Below are positions 1 to 10,030 of a stretch of DNA of 59,155 nt, piece by piece. The stretch's first letter is position 1. Each line of letters starts with the position of its first letter. Both the position numbers and the translations under genes were made by a program. Source of the stretch: Fragilaria crotonensis (taxonomy: Eukaryota > Bacillariophyta > Fragilariophyceae > Fragilariales > Fragilariaceae); assembly GCA_022925895.1 (NCBI GenBank), contig JAKSYS010000380.1, positions 1 through 59,155 on the forward strand. The letters run 5' to 3'. Under the pieces are notes generated by a model. That model saw only the letters and a program-made list of their open reading frames with translations, ran no database searches and was not told the origin of the DNA.

Positions 1-666
1 CATGAAAACATGGAATACCTGTGCCTGTCTGTCTATACACCCAGTTGTCCAACGTCAGTTGACTCTCGCTTGTATTGCAGCCTGATAGATGGGTTGGAAT
101 TGCTCGACATCCATAACGCCAACAGAGACTAGTACGTTGTACCAGATACCAGGTGGATGCATTGTGCATTCACACTGTTCATATGCAACACCGAAATCAA
201 CATTGCTACCGGAACCAGGAGTTCACAGTAAATGAAACGGAATCTCGAATCTAGTACTACCAGGTAGTACGTCTGCACGAACAGCAGGTACATCGGTATT
301 TATGTTGGTTTTTGTCAAGAGACGAAGCACTATTGTACTTGCTAGGAGATGCTTGCATCCATGTTCTGAGAGTCTAGTACTTAACTCTTGAGGGATCATC
401 TGCACTTGTATATCAACGGGCAGTCTACAATTGGGCATCTATCGGCCTGCTAAGAAGTATAAACGGCAGGGCTGTTCATTCGAAAATTTTCTCATAAGAT
501 TTCTTACTGGAAGATTGAAACCCTTGCCTTGCATTTCGTAGAGATGCATACACTATAAATGATCACCATCACACACGGAACGTCCTATCCAACATCCAGG
601 GACCGCGTACTACATTGCACGGTTTCAGCAATTCATCTATCTTGTCGAAGGAACGATTAATTTGTG
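1..666. other. Intergenic region, nothing identified
   Basis: No open frame here has recognisable protein motifs. The DNA is ordinary AT/GC-balanced sequence with scattered AGTAC and GTACT motifs. It lies beyond the 3' end of the minus-strand M6 peptidase gene. Confidence 0.5.
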
Positions 667-2614
667 TTATGACGTTAGCACTACAACAAAACAGAAAACG
701 GCGACGGACTTGGCAAGAATCGTAGCCAACATTGAACCTGCCGATGTTGGTGTGTTGGAACTCATGCGGCTGTCGCTGGCAGGCTTCTGTGACATTAGAG
801 TCACCGGCCTTGTCGGCTGCAGTCCAAGGATGGTCGTTTCTGGGTCGTCCGACGGGAAGGCCGACGCGACAGGAGATCCAGTTGGTTGACTAGTAGGCGT
901 TCGAGTAGGTTGACGAGTCGACGTTCGAGTAGGTTGACTGGTAGGCGTCCCGAGCGGGCTGGGCGTAGCCAGCGGTGGCTTCGTGGTAGGGGAACGAGTT
1001 GGAGGCAATGTTGGTGGCGGAACTGGAGCCGGACTTGGAGTTGACGTGAGCGGTGAGGCGGTGGACATGCCTTCCACTTTGAAGGACATGACTGTACCGG
1101 ACTGGGAGATATCGTAGATACGAAGGCCGGTCAGAAATATTCTGCCAAACATGTAGGAGTTCGTGTTGGGATAACGCGAGAAGTCGGTTGCCACAGATTC
1201 AAACAAGCCGGGCGCCAATTCGCTACCGGAAACCCAGTAATCAGTGTCATCCCCGTTGTTGTTGCCATTTTCGAGATCGAAATTTCGATCACTACCGGCA
1301 ATCGCAACGCGATAGTGATTTCCGTTCCCTGGCCAACCATCCTGACCAGGAAAACCTCGACGGCTGTTGTTCTCCATGTTGTCATCAATGTGCCAGATCA
1401 ACAACCCGCCGCCCCAGAGAAGTGCATCCCAACCTATGGGTTGTCGATTCTCAATGAGGAGATACTCGGCACTGGGAAAGTCGTCGCGGATGATATAGAC
1501 GCTTGGATTGAGGGCTGACGCTTCAATGAAATATTCTCCATCTTGTGTAATTTCGATAGGATCGAGCCACCCTGATTGCATCTTCACCCACGGTCCCATG
1601 TTGCCAGGGTGAGTTTGAGCACCATCCAATCCATAAGGATTGGACATGATATCGAAAGTACCAATGCCCTTCCCTATCCAGTCTCCCGCCGTATCATAGA
1701 GATCAGGAATACCCCATGTGTGCACAAATTCATGTGCCATGACTCCTATTCTCGCCAAATCTGAACCACATATTCCTCTCAGACTCGAGGCCACAGTGTA
1801 TCCGCCAAGGGTGTATAGTCCATTTTTAGACGTCCACGGATTATTAATGGTCCCCATCGCGTGTGACCAGATTCGTTCTTCGGGTGCTCGGTTCTTGTAA
1901 CAATCAATGCCTCCCACTTCGGCAGGAAATCCCGAATGCAAAACGACGAGTGAGTCGATAACTCCGTCGCCATCGAGATCGTATCTGGAAAAATCGATCC
2001 CTTGGTTATCCAGGGCTTTCAAAGCGGGAAAGGCGAAGGATGCTAATTCACTCGACAAACCGGAAAGACCGAATGAATAGTAGAGCTCCGTGTTGTCTGT
2101 TGTGACCCAATCAAAGACATCGGCTTCGAGATATAGGTTGTCATATGAATTTTGTCGTATATATTCTCGAATGGAGCCGGTTGGAAGGATATCTGCTGCT
2201 TCTCCTTCACCAGCTGTCCAGAGAGCTTGGATATCGTCGAGCGAAGGAAGAGTTCTGTTCTTGTGATCTGCGAAACGAACACAAAGGACCAATGTTCTGA
2301 GAGTTCCAGTAAGCACTAATGCACGGCCTCTCCGTGTAACTGAGGAAACTATCATCGAGCCGTCGGCATTCTTGTTCAGTCAGGCCATGACAAAGTTCAG
2401 GACTCAGTCGCCGCAGTTTTAAATTCCTTTTCCTTGCTTCTGATATTCTTGTTAATGTGTGGTTGCTTGTTGCAGTTGCCGACAGTTTCCGTCGCCTTTT
2501 GTATTCCTCCAAATAATCTGGATGGGGCGGAGCAATGCCCATTACCGTCGTCATCATCGATGCGAATGCAAACAGCACAATCAAAAAGTGTATCATCAAC
2601 ATCATCATCCTCAT
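667..2614 (-). CDS. Secreted M6-family zinc metallopeptidase (immune-inhibitor-A-like), one frame change
   Basis: Secreted or cell-surface metalloendopeptidase of family M6. The zinc motif HEFVHTWGIPDLYD fits HExxHxxGxPDLYD, with metal ligands H208 and H212 and catalytic E209 in the 562-residue downstream frame. A DLDGDGVID calcium-type loop lies at residues 127-135. The C-terminal ~130 residues are a Pro/Thr/Ser stalk with repeated QPTRT units, followed by a hydrophobic end (AVFCFVVVL) suited to membrane or GPI anchoring. The start at 2614 opens a signal peptide (MMMLMIHFLIVLFAF...). The reading frame changes between about 2280 and 2400. Either a 64-nt GT-AG intron (donor GTCCTG, acceptor TTCCTCAG) or a one-base indel would join the frames. 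The skipped part looks coding (CHGLTEQEC), which favours an indel. Family assignment is firm; the exon structure is not. Confidence 0.85.
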
Positions 2615-2731
2615 TGATGAATCAGGTTTGAGTTCGTGAAATCGCCTTGTACTACTACAGAGAAAATGATCAATGTCACTCGAATGAGTACCACGCACCA
2701 GTATTTCACTCGGAGTACAAGTACTGAATTA

Positions 2732-3785
2732 CCTCCACCCTCCACAACAATCGACAAATAATCACAAGATTATCTCGCAATCGGAGTGTTTCACGGGATT
2801 AGGAAAAACCGCTGTCTCGACTGGCACGGGCTTACGTGCGTGGTGCGGATTTTACTGTGTACTGTAGTATGAGCGGAATACATGCACCAACACGACAAAA
2901 TCTGAGAACCTGCCAATGCTCAACTCCGACTGTGCATGCCGAGAACTATCTTTGTAACGAAAAGAACTGCAGGCAAAAACACGCAGACACAGACCCCGCC
3001 TCAGCCGCAGACGGTGATTGCCTCGAACGAGAGGAAAAGAAGTGATTAGTTTGCAATGTGAGCACCAGATCCAGCACCCACTTGTTGATGATTCACTCCA
3101 TCCGCCTCAGTCGCCTGTAAAACCTTTAAACTCAATCGAATGCGAAGCGCTCAAATAAAACTCGACACACACGGTGACGATTGGTACTTCATTGGACAAA
3201 CAGTGCAATACTACTGGTAGGCACATGTAATTTTGGATTTGGGGTTTCCCGTGTTCGAGTACAAGTACAGTACCACATACACAGATCAAATACACACACA
3301 GACGAGTTAGAATTTCCATTGGTAGCAATGTCAATGATCTTCCTCGAAAATGTATAACGTCAAATGCATGTTATGACATGTCGAGGTTTAATCAAAACCA
3401 TGTGTGAGTTATCCAATCATGTAGTCGTGTTGAATTGTGTATCGTACGTGCCGGCATGGTACTCGAGTACTTGTACGATATCGACAGATTTCTCCGATAC
3501 TTCCTCCCTACCGGTAGCGTATAGTAACAGTACCGGTAGCACATCGCGACTCTCATCATCACGGGTCGCCAGTCGCCAGTGTCGCCAGTCGCATCATGAC
3601 GAGTCGAGTGCTACAGGACAGGCACAACTGACGATTGTACTTGAAGTGCTGTGCGACGAGTGACTACACAAGGCGGGGGAATAGGGCAGCGAGCCAAGGA
3701 ACAACAATGTTCGATGCAGGTAATTGCCCCGTATAATACACACGCACAAAAATGAACGTAACCGTACAAGATGGAACGACCACTG
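2732..3785. repeat. Segmental duplication, copy A
   Basis: A ~1 kb non-coding segment that recurs in direct orientation at about 5168-6142. Shared blocks include AATCGGAGTGTTTC, TCGACTGGCACGGG, ACGACAAAATCTGAGAACC, the stretch around 'caaattcaatcgattgcgaagcgctc', and the end 'aatgaacgta(a)ccgtac'. The copies differ by substitutions and small indels. Copy A lies between the start of the M6 gene and the 3' end of the scramblase gene, where promoter or 3' UTR DNA is expected. No conserved protein is visible in either copy. Confidence 0.8.
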
Positions 3786-4038
3786 TTCCTTACTTGCACA
3801 CACATCTCCGTCGCTCGCTATTGGAGTGTGAGAATCATACGCCCACCGTTTTGGCGTGGTATTCATAGCCACAGATTGTCAGCCACAAGTGGTAGATTGG
3901 CGTGCTAAAGCGCGATGCTTTTTGTTCGGATTTAGACGACACACTACTTGGGCGTCAAGGTTCCGAATGATAGCAATCTTTAAAGCCTGCCACCACAGCA
4001 TGAACGATCCCAAAACTGGCACAAAATTGATCACATTT

Positions 4039-4990
4039 TCATCCACGAATCTCGAAGAAGTTGACATTGATAAAGATGACGCTTCCCATCAACAAACCCT
4101 TCTCCTGGGGTGTGGCATCTTTTGGGAAGGTGAGATCGAAAGCCCCGGCGTTTGTAAAAATTTCCTCTTCAAGTGACTTGGGAGCCCTGAGAATCTTTCC
4201 GATGTACGGAGCATCGTCGTCTGTATCGACCTGGCTGGCAGGGAAGACATGGAATGGAACCTTAAGACAACCCTCTCCGCAGCATGGATTTCCTTCGGTG
4301 TACCAGTCGATACATAAACCGCTGCAGCATGTTGGAGGGTGGACCTTGTAGATAGGATTGCCATCCGGCGCCTTGATCTGGAAGGAAGGCACGAAAGCGA
4401 AACAATCTTCCTTCATGCTTCCAAGTTGCTGTCCACCAGATGTAACAGTAGCCTCCTGGTAGCAGCAGCACTTGAACGTGCCAAAAGAGGAGCGAAATGG
4501 ACGGTCGATGGTGATCATCTCGGCCCCTATGTTGGCTTCCTGTTGCGGAGGAGTATTGTTTAGTGATGAGATGTTTTGCGGTACTCAATGGTTGTACCAC
4601 GTTCCAATACGGTCCTACCAGGTTGACCACAGTGCTTTGGAACCCTTCGCCTTCGGTCCCATCATTATGCAATAGCGATTCTAGAACGATGATTCTTCCC
4701 ATGCCCACTCCGTGTTTTCGACGTACCTTTACAACCATTGTAAATGGACGAATCTGAGGGCAACACAATCGGCAGCAGCAGTCGGCGTCTTCCAATCCAT
4801 CGGCGATCTGATTCCCTCCCACGAATACCTCAAACTGGGTACGCGCCTCACATCCACGACGCGTCTGACGAATCAACATCGTCTCAGTGTCACAAACATG
4901 AGCCTTCAAGATATCGTTACCGCGATCCATTTTCTCGCCCATTGTTGGGTGCAAAAAGGTTGGCAAGTCACATGTGTAATGGTGCTCCAT
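4039..4990 (-). CDS. Phospholipid scramblase family protein
   Basis: Scramblase-family protein, expected at a membrane where it binds calcium and moves phospholipids between leaflets. Visible family features are a Cys-rich block (DADCCCRLCCP), RPFTMVV, the conserved NIGAEMITIDRPFR turn, the FKCCCYQ motif, CCSGLC, and the ending DLTFPKDA...KGLLMGSVIFINVNFFE. Two frames are joined by a good 58-nt GT-AG intron at 4540-4597 (phase 0, donor GTACAACC, acceptor CGCAACAG, internal CACTAAAC branch-like site). The start at 4990 (MEHHYTC) is one choice; in-frame ATGs at 5020 and 5092 are possible. The conserved W-x-Q-E segment before GCEARTQF is missing here, yet present in the broken copy at 9265-9531. 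Flanked on both sides by copies of the ~1 kb duplication. Confidence 0.85.
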
Positions 4991-5167
4991 TCGTTCTGAA
5001 AGATTTTTAGAGACTGACATTGAATAACTATTTCTCGTCATCGGAAAAAGTCCGGGAAATGATGTGGCTGACGCCAAGAAATCTCCTAACAATAGTGTTG
5101 CTGTTTCAATGTTTCACTGGAGGTTGTCAGACTCGTATGAAGAGGAAAGGAGAATTGCGACTCGGAT

Positions 5168-6142
5168 TTACCTCCATAACAATCGACAAATCACATATAA
5201 TTATCTCGAAATCGGAGTGTTTCGCGGGATTAGGAAATAACCGCTCCCTCGACTGGCACGGGTTTACGTGCGTTGTTGGGATTTTACTTTGTACTGTAGT
5301 ATGCGCGGAGTATATGTGCACGACAAAATCTGAGAACCCGCCAATGCTCAACTCCGATTGTGCATACCGAGAACGATCTTTGTTACGAAAAGAAGTGCAG
5401 GCAAAAACACGCAGATCGCCTCAGCCGCAGATGGTGATTGCCTCGAAATGAGAGGAAAAGAAGAGATCAGGTTGTAATGTGAGGCACCGGATCCAGCATC
5501 CGCTGTTGATGATTCAATCCATCCGCCTGAGTCGCATGTAAACCTTCAAATTCAATCGATTGCGAAGCGCTCTAACTAAACTCGACAAACATGGTGACGA
5601 TTGGTACTGCAATGGACAAAACAGTGCACTACTACTGGTAGGCACATGTAATTTGGATTTGGGGTTTACGCTGTTCGAGTGTACCACCTACACAGGGCAA
5701 ATACACACACAGACGAGTTAGAATTTCCATTCGTAGCAATGTTATTGATCTTCATCGAATATATGGGTAACAACAAATACATCTTACGGCATCTCGACCT
5801 TTTATGCACGCATGGACTTGTATGTCATAATATGTCCACGAAATCATCGAGTCGTGTTGAATTGTCTACGTGATGGGTACCTATGTTACCTAGTACGATA
5901 TCGACAGACTTATGACGTACATCTACCGGTATTGTAGTTTCTGTACCGGTAGCACCTCCCGTGATAACGAGTCGAATGCTATGCATAGCACATGCCAGTA
6001 CTTGAAGTTCTGTGCGACGAGTGACCACAAGACGGGGTAATGGGGCAGCGATCCAAGGAACGACGATGTTCGACGCAGGTAATTGCCCTCTATTGTAAAC
6101 ACAAAATGAACGTACCGTACATGAAGGATTGACCACTTTTAA
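5168..6142. repeat. Segmental duplication, copy B
   Basis: Direct repeat of the segment at 2732-3785, beginning near 'acctccataacaatcgacaaat' and ending near 'aatgaacgtaccgtacatga'. It lies upstream of the scramblase start. Together the two copies bracket the scramblase gene, so the gene sits in a tandem duplication whose genic part is now single, or in which the M6 and scramblase upstream regions were duplicated. Confidence 0.8.
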
Positions 6143-6739
6143 TTACAAGGTCTGACGCACTACACTGAGACGGTGGCTGACTCCAGCACGGCGATACCAA
6201 GAAGTAGCACGGTCCTTACAAAGTACTCCGGGCAGCACCTAAATAACTTCAGCAGCATCACTTAGTTAATCACTGGAAGCTCCTCTCATGACAACATGAT
6301 CCTGATTCCTTGGAATATGGGAGCGATGCACCAGCTTGTCATCCACGGATTTGCTTGCAACACTAGCTAGTAAGCAAGCAAGGACAGCTTTGTTCTGGAA
6401 CTTGCTCATGGAGACCTTGGCAACTGCACAGCCTTAAACACCATCCCATGCAAGAAGGAAATGGCGGGACCCATTGCCACAGTTGATTTGGGTTTGGATG
6501 AGCCATGATTGCCCCATGACTGGAAAGTGCGCTGCTTGGCGCTGAGTCACCAGAAGACAAGTGCACTCACCAGGGCCATTGAGAATGAGGAGGTCCTCAC
6601 CAAACTTCCAAATCACCACTGCTTCATATCCCCAAAAGTATTTGTCATCAAAGTCAGGGGATCTAAACACCTGTTATCATAGGATCTGGAGAACTACCAG
6701 TGCTCTGTCAAAGACAATCACATATAAGTGTTGCACTGG
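6143..6739. other. Intergenic region with unassigned open frame
   Basis: A minus-strand open frame at 6434-6670 (78 residues, with GPGECTCLL and FPVMGQSWLIQTQ) has no family I recognise and may continue in a broken state to about 6300. Given the copia remnant next door, this may be further transposon debris on the opposite strand. Confidence 0.3.
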
Positions 6740-7515
6740 AGGAGGAGGCAGCTGGTATGGCATGCTCAAGGAGATTGTAATTGAACTTGGGCGCATTGAT
6801 ATTTATACGGAAACGGCCTTGTTGTCTCAGCATCTTACATTGCCGAGAGTCGGGCATCTGGAAACCGTCTATCATGTTTTCTCGTACATCAGCCGACATG
6901 AAATGTCGAGTATAATTTTTGATCCGACTTACCCTTTACCTAACACACCAACGCGAGCGAAAGCCGATTGGTCATCCTTTTACAGTGACTTGGAGGAAGA
7001 ATTGCCACCAAAGATGCCGGAGCCTTGTCTTGGTCACCCGGTTAACATCTACACCTTTGTTGATGCGAATCATGCCGGAGATGTTGTGATCGCCCGGCCG
7101 GCGTTCACACACTGGGATTCTTCTTTTCCTGCAAAACTCACCTATTGCTTGTTTGGCTCAGCCGATGACAGAACACGGTTGAAACGTCAACCTATGGAAG
7201 TGAATATGTGGCTTTGCGAACGGCGCTTGATATCATCATATCTATGAGGTTTAAGTTGCGAATGTTTGGGGTGCCATTAGAGGGTCCAGCCCACACCAAT
7301 AATCAAGGTGTGGTTATGAATGCCAGCATCCCTGAGTCGGTATTGACGAAGAAACACAACGCTATCAACTATCATGCAGTACGCGAGGCGGTAGCGGCAG
7401 GCGTTTTTGATGTGATCAAGGAAGATACCAAGACCAACTTGGCGGCCTTGTTTACTTAAGAGTTACACGCGGACCGACGTCGAGAGCTTCTTGGATCGAT
7501 CCTTTACAATTTGTG
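6740..7515 (+). pseudogene. Ty1/copia retrotransposon remnant: end of RT and RNase H
   Basis: C-terminal part of a diatom-type copia polyprotein. Visible in order are LGRIDIYTETALLSQHL and GHLETVYHVFSYI (end of RT), FDPTYPLP, the RNase H opening YTFVDANHAGD, then in a second frame LRMFGVPLEGPAHTNNQ, KKHNAINYHAVREAVAAG and, after a stop codon at 7457-7459, LHADRRRELLGSILY. There is a frameshift near 7200 and an in-frame stop, and no integrase, protease or gag part is seen upstream. This is a dead fragment. No long terminal repeat was found beside it. Confidence 0.8.
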
Positions 7516-8236
7516 AGCGACTGATTGATGCCCAAGGTTTCCAATCACTCGGTGATGCGGTACTTCCTGCGCGACCAAGGTCGTGGGCTTATAATGCAGG
7601 TGGGTATATGTTGAGAGGTGCACTGTTGAATGTGGTGGAAATACGGATCGCTCGGACTGTTTACTACTGGTCATAGTCTATACCGTATCATACTATACGG
7701 TACTGACGACAGCAACGCTGACGTCGTCGATCCGAATTCCCAAGTGCACGCGAATACGAGACTTATATTTTTTTCTGTTGTTGCTTTGCTTTTGCTCTTG
7801 TTGTTGTTGATCTTAGAGCGTAGATTGGTAAGTGATACCTCGGTCGTTCTTAAACATTTAATTATGTTCCGGATCATTATTATGAAAATATATGCTCTTG
7901 CGTTCATTTCTCGCACTGTAACGTACGCACACACGCACACTCCTTATACATTGGTTGCGTATATCAATTGTGCATTGTGCTTCAAGGCAACTAGAAGTGC
8001 GAGGTTGTGAGTCCTACAGCGCACATTTCTGAGAGTCGCTTTCCTCGACCTGATTGTCGTATTTAATTATTGGCTCAGCAAGTAAAGTCGGAGTTGATCT
8101 GATTCGAGGTCTTGGAGACCAATCGCAATCGCTTCTTCTTGAACGTTTCAACTCACGTACACACTGTTCTGTTCCAGTACTCCAATACTTTTAAACTCCT
8201 CCAGCACCGGCCGGTGTATAATTCCTGTGACTTCGG
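7516..8236. other. Intergenic region with pyrimidine-rich tract
   Basis: No gene is supported. A T/G/C-rich tract at about 7770-7815 (repeated tgttgctttgctttt units) and a short CA-rich stretch at 7925-7945 are the only visible structures. The region holds the probable promoter of the downstream LRR gene. Confidence 0.45.
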
Positions 8237-9174
8237 ATGGAGAATCGTGGCAGCAGTACCGACGACGTTGATGACGTTGTCAGGGACTCGTCGCTTGATG
8301 CCGAGGCCCAACACCTCACACCACTGAAATGGTATCAACGTCGTTGGATTGTTATTGGTCTTGCCTTGTTTGCGTGCGGCCTTGCTGTTGCAGTGGTTGT
8401 ACTCGTTGTTCGACAACAACCATCTGCGGCTACGAGCAATTCTTCATTGACGTCCCCCCACCACCGTCCCAATTACTGGCGCGCCCCCCAATCCGGTTCC
8501 ATCTGAAGACGCGTCTTCCACCCCCGACCCAACCACGGCGCCTCCAATTACAGGCGCGCCCATAACCCGCGACCCGACTGCGGTGCCCCCCCACGCCGAA
8601 ACCAATCAGCACCGCGCCCCCCACACGGGCACCGACTGCAAGGGCGCCCTTCACCTCGAAACCGACCTCCGTCTTGACGCCGGTAGGAATTGCCTGCAAC
8701 TTTCTTTCCCTTCCAAATGTTACAAGGTGTCGATCGACATTCAAGTTTAGCTCGTACAATGGGGACAGAACGACTGGTTCCACAATCCCCAGTGAAATTG
8801 GACTCTTGACGCAGTTGCAGTCGTTGAATTTCTACAGCAGTTCATTGACTTCCTCAATTCCCAGTGAGATTGGACTCTTGACGCAGTTGACGTATTTGTC
8901 TTTCGCCTCCAACTGGTTGACTTCTTCAATTCCCAGTGAGATTGGACTCTTGACGCAGTTGACGCAGTTGATGGTCATCGACAATTCGTTGACTTCCTCA
9001 ATTCCGAGTGAGATCGGCCTCTTGACAAAGTTGACGATGTTGGCTTTCTCCTACAATGCATTGAGCGGGACAATTCCATCATCCCTCTGCTCACTCCCTT
9101 CTCTCGTCCCCGATATCTACATCGAATTTGGAGAAATCACGTGTGCTTCAGGTTGTTGTTCCTTCTCACCATAA
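8237..9174 (+). CDS. Transmembrane LRR protein, frame broken twice at C homopolymers
   Basis: Diatom-type LRR membrane protein: short acidic cytoplasmic N terminus (MENRGSSTDDVDD), one membrane segment (WIVIGLALFACGLAVAVVVLVV), a Pro/Thr-rich linker (repeated APPITGAP, PTRAPTARAP), then leucine-rich repeats. Four consecutive repeats share the core IPSEIGLLTQL with 72-nt spacing, followed by a degenerate capping repeat (ALSGTIPSSLCSLPSL) and a Cys-rich end (CASGCCSFSP). The frame breaks at a C6 run (8454-8459) and again at a C7 run (8586-8592); the Pro-rich linker reads on between and after them if one base is changed at each run. No kinase domain follows. Likely a cell-surface binding protein of unknown ligand. 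Confidence 0.75.
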
Positions 9175-9255
9175 AGGAATGAATGAATGACTGTGGTGAA
9201 ATCACATGTCATACAGATTGTTGTAATTGCTGAATCTAAAGGAATGAATGAATGG
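9129..9255 (+). repeat. Tandem duplication of the LRR gene 3' end
   Basis: Two imperfect direct units of about 64 bp (about 9129-9187 and 9191-9255). Each has GAAATCAC(G/A)TGT, an AGGTTGTTGT or AGATTGTTGT block, and ends in AAAGGAATGAATGAATG. The first unit codes for the Cys-rich end and stop of the LRR protein; the second lies in the 3' untranslated region. Confidence 0.7.
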
Positions 9256-9264
9256 ACATGAAGG

Positions 9265-9531
9265 TTAAAGGCACAGGACACAGGCGACGGGTCGTGTTTG
9301 CGTTTCGAGTTGTTTGAAATTGGCGGCGGTGTCTTCCAATGCATCGGCGATTTGATTCCCTCCCACGAATACCTTAAACTGGGTACGCGCCTCACATCCA
9401 AGACACTCCTGAAGCCATCCACGACGCGTCTGACGAATCGACATCGTCTCAGTGTCACTAACATGAGACTTCAAGGCGTCACTACTGCGATCCATTTTCT
9501 CGGCCATTGTTGAATGCAAAAGGATTGGCAA
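9265..9531 (-). pseudogene. Truncated duplicate of the phospholipid scramblase 5' end
   Basis: Eighty-eight residues matching the N-terminal part of the scramblase at 4039-4990: EKMDRSSDALKSHVSDTETM, IRQTRRG, GCEARTQFKVFVGGNQIAD and ALED. The match stops just before the Cys-rich block, so none of the scramblase core is present. Unlike the full gene, this fragment keeps the six residues WLQECL before GCEARTQF, which fit the scramblase consensus in this position. It therefore descends from an ancestor with that segment, not from the present full copy. It overlaps the region just downstream of the LRR gene on the other strand. Confidence 0.8.
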
Positions 9532-10030
9532 GAGACACTTTTTTGATGCACAATTAGTGCATTAAGATATTATGAGACCGGAATGACAAGCTTCTCTCCA
9601 GCTATCCAATTCCGACACCGGACGCTGGAATACTCCAGTACATGCATTCAAAATGAATGTACCAGTAGAGTACAGTATTTAAGTCGGAGGACAATCCATT
9701 CGTAAGCGCGAACGATCCGACACTCGATCTAGGTTCCGACTGCAAATAATGGCGTTTTCTCCTGCAATGGCGCCACATTATTATTCTCGCGTAGGGTCTA
9801 GCACAATTATATCTTAGGACGCCCTATATTCAATGACGAGCGGGCATTCGCGACGCAGCGTTATCGGAGGACGGGAGCCCGCCTAACATAAATACCGTAT
9901 ACCGTGTCAGTAGTCAGTAGAAGCCAGTACTCCTTTAAATTACTACCGTAGAGAGATGAAATCATTCCTGCAGTCCTCAGGATGGCAATTTGCGAATCGG
10001 AGCGACGTAACCATTATGTCAATGATTGAT
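9532..10030. other. Intergenic region, nothing identified
   Basis: Spacer between the scramblase fragment and the 3' end of the prolyl oligopeptidase gene. It has several CCAGTAC/GTACTGG motifs and a CG-rich stretch (9830-9885). No coding signal. Confidence 0.45.

Noticed and set aside
890..960. Tandem DNA repeat (AGGCGTTCGAGTAGGTTGAC-like) as a separate element
   Set aside because: It codes for the QPTRT repeats of the stalk in the M6 peptidase and is explained by that protein.
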